From assembly GCA_025360005.1 (NCBI GenBank), contig JANYDA010000036.1:1-64000 (forward strand): a stretch of DNA of 64,000 nt, in the 5' to 3' direction. Shown here one piece after another: positions 1 through 9,010 of the stretch. How positions within the stretch are numbered: the stretch's first letter is position 1; every line of letters starts with the position of its first letter. The notes under the pieces are model-generated. The model ran no database searches and had not been told where the DNA came from. It saw only the letters and a program-made list of their open reading frames with translations. Source of the stretch: Fibrobacteria bacterium. GTDB taxonomy: Bacteria; Fibrobacterota; Fibrobacteria; UBA11236. Both the position numbers and the translations under genes were made by a program.

Positions 1-20
1 ATCCTCATTGCCTAGACATT

Positions 21-138
21 CCCTGGTGTATACAGCTTGAGGGCCACACCTGTTCCCATCCCGAACACAGAAGTTAAGACTCAACGCGCCTATGGTACTA
101 CGGTCATTTGCCGTGGGAGAGTGGGTCTATGCCAGGGT
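21..138 (+). rRNA. rrf: 5S ribosomal RNA
   Basis: The ends pair (CCCTGG near 21 with CCAGGG near 133) and the interior carries the conserved 5S blocks around CCCATCCCGAACACAGAAG and the GGGAGAGT segment near 115. The length of about 118 bases suits a bacterial 5S. It would be the distal part of an rRNA operon whose 23S lies before the window. The ends are placed by the closing helix and may be off by a base or two. Confidence 0.93.
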
Positions 139-163
139 ATACCTCGCTCCGACAAGGAGCACG

Positions 164-200
164 AAACGGCCATCCTAAGGGGTGGCCGTTTCCGTTTTAA
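164..200 (+). terminator. Intrinsic terminator after 5S rRNA
   Basis: Nine-base stem AAACGGCCA (164-172) pairs with TGGCCGTTT (183-191), followed by a T-rich stretch. It sits 25 bases after the 5S gene, where an rRNA operon should end. Confidence 0.7.
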
Positions 201-227
201 ACCTTTTTTTCCTGCGCTCCCATTTCG

Positions 228-254
228 GGCCGCCTTTGCGGGCGGCTTTTTTTT
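228..254 (+). terminator. Second intrinsic terminator of the rRNA operon
   Basis: GCCGCC (229-234) pairs with GGCGGC (241-246) around a six-base loop and is followed by eight T residues (247-254). This is a stronger Rho-independent signal than the hairpin just upstream; double terminators are common after rRNA operons. Confidence 0.8.
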
Positions 255-717
255 GCCCTGGAGTTCCGCCCGAAGCCGAGGTGGATCGGGGCGGCGGCCA
301 AAGCCCCATCAGTATGGGAAAGCCGGGTGCCGCCCGCGAAATCGGGAGTAAGGCCATCGGCGCCGGGAAGAGCTAGGGAGCGCACTCCGCCCAGGGCATC
401 GATGATGTCAATCCCTGGTTCCATCCGATTTCGGCGCAGGCCGCCAGCATGCCCAGGCCCAATTGGGTATGGGTATGGGTCTGGTCGCGGCCGCTTTCCT
501 GGCATTGCCCGTCCGTATTGATTGCGTAATGGGTCAAGGTGCCGTTATGGCCCCATGGTAATACCGGTTCACGGCGCGGTTGAACATGGCGGTATCGTTG
601 GTGAAGATGCCGATGCCATCACATGGCGGATTATCCGATGCGACCGACAGAGGACCGGTTCCCGATACCGGAAACCATGCCGGTGCAATCCCATGAGGGG
701 CATTATATTCAAATACC
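255..717. other. Gap without a convincing gene
   Basis: No reading frame here has a recognisable product, signal peptide or ribosome-binding site. A short run of GGGTAT units lies near 466-482. AT-rich sequence TTATATTCAAAT lies just before the ATG at 718 and could be part of a promoter or weak leader. No tRNA-like fold was recognised. Confidence 0.5.
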
Positions 718-3700
718 ATGAAAGTCCCCACCCTTGCCGGACTCCTGCTCGCTGCCGGTGCCCTTCAGATTTTCCCGGGTATCCCATCTCAAGCCTCGCC
801 CCTGGCGCATATCGGGGGCAGCCCCGGAGCTTTTGGCGAAGGCGCGGTTGAAACCCGGGGCAATGCCGCATTCCCCCGTTCCCAGGACCCTGGAATGCCC
901 GGGAAGACTTCCGCCTTGCCGGGCCCGCTGTGCCTGCGCATCCCGGATCAATACCTTCCTTTGGGCATCGATACGCCCATCCCCCGGTTCGCCTGGACCT
1001 GGCCCGCGGCCTTGCGGGGATTCCGCCAGACCGCCTACCGGATCCTCGTTGCTTCCAACCTGGACAATCTCCGGTGGGATCTGGGCGATATCTGGGATTC
1101 GGGCCCGGTACCGTCGGATCGACAGAACGGCATTCCCTTCGGAGTCCCTGGCGGCGGCGATGATGGACGTGTGGTACTGGCCTATGATGGCCAAGGACCG
1201 GATGCCCTGATGATGCAGGCGGACTCGCCTTCCGGCCGGGCGAACGGAAGGTTGGTTCAGGCGGACGGAAAGCCCCTGGCGGCGGTTCCCCTGCAAAGCC
1301 ACCGGACCTATTTCGCCAAGGTCCAGGGTTGGGATTCCTCGGGCCAGGCCACGCTCTGGAGCCCGGCCCTGGAGTTCTCCACCGCCTTGCTGGCGGGCGA
1401 GCTTCCCGCCGGAAAGTGGATCCGCCATGCCGCCGACGGCAACCGCAGCGCCCAGTTCCGCAAGGAATTCACCCTGCCCGCCGACAAGACCGTGGCCAAG
1501 GCCGAGGTGCTGGTTTGCGGCCTGGGGCAGTCCGTCCTCTCCTTGAACGGCGCCAAGGTGGGAGCCGATGTCCTGGAACCCGGCTGGACGGACTATTCCG
1601 CCTCGGTCCTCTACGTCACCCATGACGTCACGTCCCAGGTCCTGGCGGGCCGCAATGCCCTGGGCCTGGTCCTGGGAGGCGGTTTCTATGATCCGGTCCC
1701 CGGCGGCCGGCACTTTTACCTTTCCGGGGGTACCGCCCCAGTTACGGGCTATTCCTACGGTCCCCTGAAGGCCCTCCTGGAGCTGCGCGTTACCTTCACC
1801 GACGGGACCGGACAATCGGTCCTCAGCGATGCCACCTGGAAAACCATCGCCGGTCCTACCACCTTGGCCAATATCTACGGCTCCGAGGATTACGATGCGC
1901 GCCTGGAGACCCCGGGGTGGGACAGAGCGGGCTTCAACGATGCGGCCTGGGCCGCCGCCGCCGAGACCGCGGCGCCTCCGGGGCCCCTGGAATCCCAGAA
2001 GCATCCGCCCCTGCGGATCCACCGGGTCCTGGAATCCGTTAAGGTCACCGAGCCCAAGGCCGGGACCTGGGTTTTCGATCTGGGGACGAATATATCCGGA
2101 CAGTTCGGCCTCACGGTCAAGGGCGCGGCGGGGGCCAAGGTAACCTTGCGGCCCGGAGAGAAGCTCAAGGCGGACGGCACGGTGGACCCCACCACGGATT
2201 CCTACTTGGTATATACCCTGAAGGGCGGAGGCGAGGAAACCTGGATGCCTCGCTTCAGCTGGTACGGATCCCGGTGGATCCAGGTCGAAGGGGCCACGCG
2301 CGATGCGGCCCGGACCGATCTGCCCGCCATCCTGGCGGCCCGGGGGGACTACATGTATTCCGCCGCCGATTCGGTGGGAGCCTTCCGGGCCGGCGATGCG
2401 CGCTACGAGGCCATCCATGGCCTGATCCTGGGGGCCATCCGCAGCAACCTGCAGCATGTCCTCACCGATTGCCCGACCGTGGAAAAGCTCGGCTGGCTGG
2501 AGGTCTCCCATCTCATGGGACCCTCCATCATGTACGAGCACGATGTGCGGACCCTGTGGACCAAGATCGCCAAGGATGCGCGGGAAGCCCAGCTGCCCAA
2601 CGGCATGGTCCCGGACATCGCCCCCGAGTATACCATCTTCGCCGGGGCCTTCCGGGATACGCCCACCTGGGGCAGCGCCCTCATCATGGATCCCTGGCTG
2701 GTCTACCAGTTCTACGGGGATTCCGCCGTCCTGGCGCAGAACTACGCGGCCATGACCGCCTATGCGGGCTACCTCGCGACCAAGGCGGCCGGGAACGTCC
2801 TCACCGCCGGCCTCGGGGACTGGGGCAGCGTGGACAATACCTCCCCGCCCAATGTAGAGACCGCCACCTATTACCAGGATCTCGTCGTGCTGGCCCAGTC
2901 CGCCGAGCTGCTGGGAAAGGCCGCCGACTCCAAGAAATACCGGGACCTGGCCCAGGCCGTTCTCATCGCCTACAATGCGAAGTTCTTTGATGCGGCCAAG
3001 AGCGCCTACCTGCCGCTCAACCAGACCAACCAGGCCATGCCCCTGCTCCTGGGCATGGTGCCGCCGGGCCAGGAGGCCAAGGTCTTCGACAACCTCCTCC
3101 AGAACATTAAGGCCAAGAACGACCATTTCACTTGCGGAGAGGTGGGCATGCGCTTCCTATTGCAGGCCCTGGCCGCCCGCGGCCGGAACGACCTGATCCA
3201 TACCCTCATCATGCAGCCGGATCATCCCAGTTATGCCCGTTTCCTGGCGCGGGGCGAGACCACCTTACCCGAATATTTCCAGGACAATGCGCGTTCCCGG
3301 AACCATGCCATGTATGGGCAAATCGTGGAGTGGTTCTACAATACCGTGGGAGGGATTTCCCCGGCCAAGCCCGGCTTCGCCGAAATCCGCATCCGGCCCG
3401 CCTTTCCCCGGGCCCTAACCTGGGCCTCTGCCTCCTATGCTTCGGTCCGCGGCGCCATCTCTTCGGATTGGAAGCTGGACTCCCTGGGCAAGCGCTTCGA
3501 TCTCAATGTCACCGTCCCCGGCAATACCCAGGCGGTGATCCACGTCCCCACCTTGCGGTATCCGCAACTGGTCGTCACGGAATCGGGCCGGCGGATCTGG
3601 GAAGGCGACGCGGCCTCGGCCCCGGTCGCCGGGATCGCCTTCGTCTCCAGGGACAGCGACTACGTGGCGTGGAGGGTCGGGGCGGGGAATTACCGGTTCA

Positions 3701-3948
3701 CGGCCTGGGGGAATCCCTCCCAGGTTACGGTATCCGGAAAGTTACCCCTGGCGGTCGGACCGGCGGAATACCGGGTCTTCGACCTGGCAGGGCGGGAGCT
3801 GGGCTTTTTCCGGGTCCGTTCCTTCGCGGCCTGGGACCGGCGCCTTGCGGACGGTTTGCGCCTGCCCGCCGGAACCTATCTGTTCCGGGCGGCCGGGCGG
3901 AGCGGGACGGCGCGCGGGCGGAGCTTCCGGGCCACCCTGGAGCCATGA
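718..3948 (+). CDS. Secreted alpha-L-rhamnosidase-like enzyme, GH78
   Basis: A 1076-residue protein predicted to remove terminal alpha-L-rhamnose from pectic or other plant glycans outside the cell. An N-terminal signal peptide (first ~26 residues) is followed by the beta-sandwich domains usual in GH78 (PIPRFAWTW near 85, and the region around 240-420). The alpha/alpha-barrel has the motif DCPTVEKLGWLE with Asp584 and Glu589, which matches the DCPxxEKLGWLE variant of GH78. About residues 1010-1076 form a C-terminal module (VFDLAGRELG, then LPAGTYLFRA) like those on neighbouring secreted enzymes. The rhamnosidase call comes from motifs and domain order; substrate is inferred. It is convergent with the next gene, with 184 bases between them. 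Confidence 0.85.
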   Translation: MKVPTLAGLLLAAGALQIFPGIPSQASPLAHIGGSPGAFGEGAVETRGNAAFPRSQDPGMPGKTSALPGPLCLRIPDQYLPLGIDTPIPRFAWTWPAALRGFRQTAYRILVASNLDNLRWDLGDIWDSGPVPSDRQNGIPFGVPGGGDDGRVVLAYDGQGPDALMMQADSPSGRANGRLVQADGKPLAAVPLQSHRTYFAKVQGWDSSGQATLWSPALEFSTALLAGELPAGKWIRHAADGNRSAQFRKEFTLPADKTVAKAEVLVCGLGQSVLSLNGAKVGADVLEPGWTDYSASVLYVTHDVTSQVLAGRNALGLVLGGGFYDPVPGGRHFYLSGGTAPVTGYSYGPLKALLELRVTFTDGTGQSVLSDATWKTIAGPTTLANIYGSEDYDARLETPGWDRAGFNDAAWAAAAETAAPPGPLESQKHPPLRIHRVLESVKVTEPKAGTWVFDLGTNISGQFGLTVKGAAGAKVTLRPGEKLKADGTVDPTTDSYLVYTLKGGGEETWMPRFSWYGSRWIQVEGATRDAARTDLPAILAARGDYMYSAADSVGAFRAGDARYEAIHGLILGAIRSNLQHVLTDCPTVEKLGWLEVSHLMGPSIMYEHDVRTLWTKIAKDAREAQLPNGMVPDIAPEYTIFAGAFRDTPTWGSALIMDPWLVYQFYGDSAVLAQNYAAMTAYAGYLATKAAGNVLTAGLGDWGSVDNTSPPNVETATYYQDLVVLAQSAELLGKAADSKKYRDLAQAVLIAYNAKFFDAAKSAYLPLNQTNQAMPLLLGMVPPGQEAKVFDNLLQNIKAKNDHFTCGEVGMRFLLQALAARGRNDLIHTLIMQPDHPSYARFLARGETTLPEYFQDNARSRNHAMYGQIVEWFYNTVGGISPAKPGFAEIRIRPAFPRALTWASASYASVRGAISSDWKLDSLGKRFDLNVTVPGNTQAVIHVPTLRYPQLVVTESGRRIWEGDAASAPVAGIAFVSRDSDYVAWRVGAGNYRFTAWGNPSQVTVSGKLPLAVGPAEYRVFDLAGRELGFFRVRSFAAWDRRLADGLRLPAGTYLFRAAGRSGTARGRSFRATLEP

Positions 3949-4132
3949 ATCACCGGCTTGATGCGGTCGATGTCCGGCTGGGAAGGTTTGCGATCCCGCC
4001 GCATCGGAAACGGTCACCATCAGTCCTTCCTGCATCCGGAAACCGGCCTGGAGAACTTCCTGTTCGACCGAGTAGCCTCCTATGGCTGGCATGGCCGGCA
4101 TCACCTGGCTCACATCGAACTGACTTTGCAGC

Positions 4133-5620
4133 CTACCGCTGTAAATCCCCGTTTTCCGGAATCCCGGGTTCATCCAACAATTGAATCGCCGAGGCGGGAC
4201 CCAAGTTGAATGGATCTTTCCATGCCTTCATGGCCCAGATAACCCGCTTGTCCGGGGTTACCTCCAGCACTTGGAAGGTTTTGGAATTATCGGGTAGATT
4301 GGAAAACCCGACGAAATTGCATACGACGGTGTTTCCGTTCTCGAGACGGCTGGCTTCCTGGGTGAGGTAAAGTTTATAGTTCGGAACGTCTTTTTGGACC
4401 AGCTCCCAAACGATTTTGCTTTGCTTGTCCAGTTCGCGCACAAAGCCCGAGCCCGCGTCCTTGCCGGTCACCAGGGTGTTTCCGTTCTTGAGCCGGACGG
4501 CGGTCCAGATGTTGGGTACGGCCGCCGACCAGATCTCCTTGCCGGTGGCGGTATCGTATTCCGCCACCTTGCTCCAATCAGAGTGGGCTGCGAGGATGGT
4601 TCCCTGCTTGGTCAGGCTTACGCGGCGGAACTGCAGGTGCGGGGTATTGGGTTTCCCGGCGGGGAGGGCTATTTGCTTCTCTATCAGTCCGGTTTTCATG
4701 TTCACGATTTTCACGTAAGGCGGAACGCCGTTCTGCACATAGAGGATCCGATCCAGCCCGAGCGGTTTGGCGGCATGGATTTCCGTGCCGGCAGGGGCGT
4801 CGAAGTTCCAGATGACGCGTTTGTCCGGCGTGATCACGCTTACTCCTTTGAGGCGGGAGAAAACGATGTTCCCGTTGGAACACAGGGTGGCGTCGCCCAG
4901 CTCCCCGTTGGCGGGCATGGTATAGGACCAATCGATTTTCCCGCCTTTCACGATGTACATGGACTGGTTGGCGAAGGTGGCGTTCTGCCATTCGCCGACA
5001 TATAGAAAGGGGTGTAGGCCGGGAGTGGTATCCACCGGTGCAGGTTGCATTTTCACTTTCAAATCAGTCCGGCTTCCGGAAACCGTTTCCACCGCCTTTT
5101 TAAACCCGGCTCTTTCAAAAGTAAGGATGGCCGCGGCTGAGGAGGCGGAGCCTTTGGAAAGGCCGGAGGATCCCGGCTCGGAAGCGAAGTCGAGGGCTGC
5201 GCCGCGCGATCCGATTGCGGAGAGGAGCGGGGCCAAGCGCCTCCCATCCGCGGCGAAGAAACCCTGGGCGGCGAAGAAGCCCGCCCTGCGCCCGCGCAAG
5301 TTCAGGTAATCGGACCCGGGATCATATCTAAGGGGTGTGCGGCGAAATCCCGGCGTGAGGATGTGCGTGGATCCGTCCGTAGTCAGGCTGAATCCGCCTT
5401 CCCGATCCGTATAGGTCGCATGGGCGGTATCGATGGCCACCTTGACCCGATAGAGCGGAACACCGGACCCGGAATCGACAACTATGCCTTGCAGGATATC
5501 CCCGGCGGCGCAGGACCAACTCGCCAGCAGCAAGGGAAGCCACCGAAGCCAACGGTGTTGGGGCTTGAGGGAAAGGAGGCTAACGGTTGTAACGGCTTCT
5601 GAAGGCATCCAGGGGTGCAT
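4133..5620 (-). CDS. Secreted PQQ-like beta-propeller protein with carboxypeptidase-regulatory-like domain
   Basis: A 495-residue exported protein. After a signal peptide (hydrophobic stretch about 27-40, ending SCAAG), residues ~40-90 resemble a CarboxypepD_reg/CNA-B beta-sandwich (GIVVDSGSGVPLYRVKVAI). The rest (~200-485) has propeller blades with repeated I-x-W/GxxIW and NGNTLV patterns, as in PQQ-enzyme-like or arylsulfotransferase-like propellers. No catalytic residues could be assigned, so it may be an oxidoreductase relative or only a binding scaffold. The ATG at 5620 is preceded by AAGGA eight bases upstream. The C-terminus ends in a natural-looking IQLLDEPG tail and lacks the module seen on its neighbours. 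It is divergent from the copper oxidase gene. Confidence 0.72.
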   Translation of the reverse strand: MHPWMPSEAVTTVSLLSLKPQHRWLRWLPLLLASWSCAAGDILQGIVVDSGSGVPLYRVKVAIDTAHATYTDREGGFSLTTDGSTHILTPGFRRTPLRYDPGSDYLNLRGRRAGFFAAQGFFAADGRRLAPLLSAIGSRGAALDFASEPGSSGLSKGSASSAAAILTFERAGFKKAVETVSGSRTDLKVKMQPAPVDTTPGLHPFLYVGEWQNATFANQSMYIVKGGKIDWSYTMPANGELGDATLCSNGNIVFSRLKGVSVITPDKRVIWNFDAPAGTEIHAAKPLGLDRILYVQNGVPPYVKIVNMKTGLIEKQIALPAGKPNTPHLQFRRVSLTKQGTILAAHSDWSKVAEYDTATGKEIWSAAVPNIWTAVRLKNGNTLVTGKDAGSGFVRELDKQSKIVWELVQKDVPNYKLYLTQEASRLENGNTVVCNFVGFSNLPDNSKTFQVLEVTPDKRVIWAMKAWKDPFNLGPASAIQLLDEPGIPENGDLQR

Positions 5621-6009
5621 CGTAAATCCTTTTGTGACCCCAACCTTCTGATCAAAGTAGGAAATGACGCTTCATACAGAAAACTTCGTTCAAGCGCTTC
5701 CACTCAGCAAACGAAACGATTAAACCCGAAACAAAATTGAATAACCACTTGGAGAAGGCTTCATTTATATTTGCGATTGACGAAATGGTCGCTCAGGTAT
5801 GAGTGTGGTTTCAATGCCCTCAAAGCCTGGGCAGCAGGGGAACAGCTCCCTAGACCGTGCATAACGCATAAGCGCATGGCTTAGAACCAGCAGGCCTTAC
5901 AAGGGCATGCGACTTTCGTTCCGGTATTTTTACGGTTCGGGTTTCCCGTACCCATCGGCTAGGCCATAGCTTATCGCGCCACCGGATTTTATGGGAAAGG
6001 AATTTCGCA
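5621..6009. other. Divergent intergenic region, no gene seen
   Basis: This 389-base stretch separates two divergent secreted-protein genes and so should hold both promoters. It is more AT-rich around 5700-5790 than its surroundings. I could not fix convincing -35/-10 pairs. GGGAAAGGA at 5993-6001 is a good ribosome-binding site for the gene starting at 6010. Confidence 0.5.
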
Positions 6010-9000
6010 ATGCAAAAGATATTCTTCCAGGTAATCTTGTGCGCAGCCGCGGTTTTCGCGCAACCGGGGACCAGTACTCCGGTTTTCAAGAACGACCGTG
6101 CCGGATCCGGATCCAGTCGGGATCTGTTGGGCCGCAAAGAAAAATCCCCTTCCTTCACCGCGAAGGCGGGGAAGGCGAAGCCGCCGCAGGTCGGCGCTTG
6201 CCAAGAATCCGCGGTGGTCCTTTCCGATGCTTGCGCGGGGCAATCCTTTGGAGACCGGCCGCTATTCAAAGATGATTTCCGGGAAGGGGGCCTGGCGGCC
6301 TGGACCCCGGCCGAAGGGTTCTGGAACCTTAGCGCTTCCCCGCTGTCGAATACTCGGGCGCTCCGTTCCGATTCGGGCGGCATGAGCACCGTTTTCGCGG
6401 GCCGGGATGATTGGGGAAACTATACCGTCGAGGGCACGGTGACTTTTGAGAAGGGATGGGGCGAAGCGGGATTGCTGGGACGCGTTCAGGGGGGGCATCA
6501 CTATTACGAGCTCGCCTTGGGTACGGATGATCAAGGCCGCAAGGGATGGCTGATCCGTCTGCGCCACCATGAGCATATCATGACCTTGGCGTCCGGCCGG
6601 TTTGAATATGCGGCGGGTAAAAGCTATTCGCTCCGTTTTGATCTGCGCGGCCAGCGGTTGCGCGGGTGGATAGCGGAGCCGGGCGCTTCGGAATACCGGC
6701 TATTGGGCGAGGCCAAGGATGCTGCCTGGTCCCAAGGCGCGATTGGGCTGCACAGCGAAGGCGCTTCCGCCCGGTTTACCGCGCTATCGGTCACGGGGAC
6801 GGCGGCCGCCGCAGCGACCGGCCCCTGGGGTCCAAAAATAACGTTGCGGGATATCTCGGGGACTTTTCCGGGAATGCCCGATGGCGGCTGGTGGGTGACT
6901 CCGATCCATGCCAACCTGATGCCGGCTACCGGCAAGGTGCTGATTACCGGCTGGGGAAGACGGGATCCGGTAAGTTGCGACAAGGCCGGGGGCGGCGCGC
7001 GCAAGAACGGCACCACTTTCATATTGGATCCGGCTTCCTTGACGCCGGATACGGCGCGGACGATATACATCCAACCCATCAATGAGCAGAATCAGCAGGC
7101 ATCGGAAGTGCTCTACTGCGCCGGCCACAACACGCTCGCGGATGGGCGGATCTTTTTCAGCGGCGGATCGCATTACACCAATCTCGGCGGCATCGGCGGA
7201 GGCGAAGTGGAAGACGGGGTCAACTACGCGCGCATCTTCGATCCGGCGGCCGGTTCCTTCGCGCGCATTACCCAGCCTATGGAGGGAGGACCGGTGGGCT
7301 TGCGCGGGGTGAAATGGTATCCCACCCATCTGCTGCTGCCGGACGGCACCACCTTGATAACCGGAGGGTTCAAGCAATGTTGCGAGACCCCTAACGATTG
7401 GAATCTTTCCGCGGAGATTTTCGATCCCGGCAAGCTGATGGCCGGCAGCGATCCCTGGAACGTGATCGTCCAGCATGAAGAAGGCAATCCGGACATGGCT
7501 CCCACGCGCGGTTATACCAATCTGTTCTTGCTTCCGCAACCGGTTTCCGCGGCGATGGCGGGCGGTATCGATCGTCCCATCGCCATCTTTGCGGGCGCGG
7601 GGAAGGTTCTGCTTTTCAACCAAGGCCCGGGCCTTATGGCCGCCCAGCGCTTCTTCGCGCGGCCCAATGCGGTTGTGCCCAGCCCGGCTACCGTGGAGAA
7701 GGGGGAAGGCGCTTCCGGAGCCATGCTTTCCGACGGCAGGTTGACCTTCCTGGGCGGCAGCGCCGACGGTACCACGGCGGAGAAATTCCACATCTATGAT
7801 CCTTCGGCGGATACCTGGACCCAGTTTTCCCTGGGCATCTCCCGCCATTTCGGCAACAACGTGCTTTTGCCGGATGGTACCATCCTCGCCATAAACGGAT
7901 ACAAGCTGAACGCGACCTTTATCGGGGACGTACGGCAGCCCCAGATCATCGATCCCATCACCCGCACGTTCACGACCTTGCCGGCATGGGACAACGACGT
8001 GCTGGAGCGGGGCTACCACAGTTTTTCGGTGTTGCTCAAGGACGGCCGCATCCTGATCGGCGGCGGCACGGCGGCGGACTATGCGGTGGCCTGCGAAAGG
8101 GCCGATGCCCGGATATTTTCCCCGCCCTATCTTACCGCCGGCGCGCGCCCCATTCCCGCGAACATCTCCGATGGCCAGATCCTGAACGTGGGTGGACGGC
8201 CCATCACCGTGAAGTACAGCGGCGGCGCAGTCAGGTCGGCGCGCGGGGCCGTCCTCATGGCGCCCACATCGGATACGCACGCCTTCGACATGGGCCAGCG
8301 CTACGTGCCGCTGCTGCAGGGTTCTCCTTCCGCGGGGACCTTGACCTTGACGCCGCCGCCCAATTCCTCGGTGGCGCCTCCGGGAGAATACCTGCTCTTC
8401 CTGATCAGCGGCGCCTCCACTCCATCGGTGGGAGTGCACGTGCATTTGCGCCAGCTCCCATCCCCCTGGATCGGCGGCGATATCGGCATAACGGGCTTTC
8501 CCGGCAGCGCCGTGGAGGCTTCCGGCAAATTCACCGTACGGGGTTCCGGGAGCGATATCTGGGGGACGGCGGATCAATTCCAATTCGTGAGCCGCCCCAT
8601 CAACGGGGACGGTTCCCTCACGGCGCGCATCACCGGTCCAAGCAACACCAACGCCTGGGCCAAAGCCGGGGTGATGATCCGTGAAAGCGCGGCTCCCGGA
8701 TCGAGGCATGCCATGATGATCCTTTCGGCGGCTTCCGGCCTGGCCTTCCAGCGCCGCCTCCAGACCGCCGGGGTCTCCGTCAATACCGGTGCGGCCTTGA
8801 ATAGCCGCACTTGGGTGAGACTGGCCCGCGCAGGCAATCTTTTCACCGCTTACGCGTCGACCAACGGCGTCGCATGGGATGTCATCGGAAGCGCGAACAT
8901 CGCCATGCCGGCGGGAGCGCTCATGGGCCTGGTGGTCACCAGCCATAACAACGGGGCCGTATCGCAGGCGGATTTCCAGAATGTCACCGCGCTGGAGTGA
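6010..9000 (+). CDS. Secreted galactose-oxidase/glyoxal-oxidase-like copper radical oxidase with extra lectin-like domains
   Basis: A 996-residue exported protein (signal peptide MQKIFFQVILCAAAVFAQ). Residues ~75-265 look like a concanavalin-type or DUF1080-like domain. Residues ~280-690 are a Kelch propeller. An E-set domain of the galactose-oxidase type (DUF1929) follows to ~825, then a DUF1349-like beta-sandwich to the end. All five residues of a copper radical site are present: Cys370 (YCAGH) and Tyr437 (WYPT) for the Cys-Tyr cofactor, Tyr669-His670 (GYHS) and His757 (DTHAF). The WYPT and CAGH forms resemble glyoxal oxidase/GlxA more than fungal galactose oxidase. It would oxidise a primary alcohol or aldehyde to make H2O2; the substrate is unknown. 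The start is supported by GGGAAAGGA. Confidence 0.85.
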   Translation: MQKIFFQVILCAAAVFAQPGTSTPVFKNDRAGSGSSRDLLGRKEKSPSFTAKAGKAKPPQVGACQESAVVLSDACAGQSFGDRPLFKDDFREGGLAAWTPAEGFWNLSASPLSNTRALRSDSGGMSTVFAGRDDWGNYTVEGTVTFEKGWGEAGLLGRVQGGHHYYELALGTDDQGRKGWLIRLRHHEHIMTLASGRFEYAAGKSYSLRFDLRGQRLRGWIAEPGASEYRLLGEAKDAAWSQGAIGLHSEGASARFTALSVTGTAAAAATGPWGPKITLRDISGTFPGMPDGGWWVTPIHANLMPATGKVLITGWGRRDPVSCDKAGGGARKNGTTFILDPASLTPDTARTIYIQPINEQNQQASEVLYCAGHNTLADGRIFFSGGSHYTNLGGIGGGEVEDGVNYARIFDPAAGSFARITQPMEGGPVGLRGVKWYPTHLLLPDGTTLITGGFKQCCETPNDWNLSAEIFDPGKLMAGSDPWNVIVQHEEGNPDMAPTRGYTNLFLLPQPVSAAMAGGIDRPIAIFAGAGKVLLFNQGPGLMAAQRFFARPNAVVPSPATVEKGEGASGAMLSDGRLTFLGGSADGTTAEKFHIYDPSADTWTQFSLGISRHFGNNVLLPDGTILAINGYKLNATFIGDVRQPQIIDPITRTFTTLPAWDNDVLERGYHSFSVLLKDGRILIGGGTAADYAVACERADARIFSPPYLTAGARPIPANISDGQILNVGGRPITVKYSGGAVRSARGAVLMAPTSDTHAFDMGQRYVPLLQGSPSAGTLTLTPPPNSSVAPPGEYLLFLISGASTPSVGVHVHLRQLPSPWIGGDIGITGFPGSAVEASGKFTVRGSGSDIWGTADQFQFVSRPINGDGSLTARITGPSNTNAWAKAGVMIRESAAPGSRHAMMILSAASGLAFQRRLQTAGVSVNTGAALNSRTWVRLARAGNLFTAYASTNGVAWDVIGSANIAMPAGALMGLVVTSHNNGAVSQADFQNVTALE

Positions 9001-9010
9001 AGGCGGGTTC

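Noticed and set aside
709-3126. Long 805-codon open frame opposite the GH78 gene
   Set aside because: Its protein has biased Gly/Arg composition and no domain; it is a mirror of GC-rich codons of the real gene.
3949-4140. Possible frameshifted extension of the PQQ-like propeller protein
   Set aside because: The protein ends in an IQLLDEPG tail that looks natural for its family, and the sequence beyond shows no continuation of the module.
6784-8946. 720-codon open frame opposite the copper oxidase gene
   Set aside because: No recognisable motif or start signal; the plus strand carries a full signal peptide and active site.
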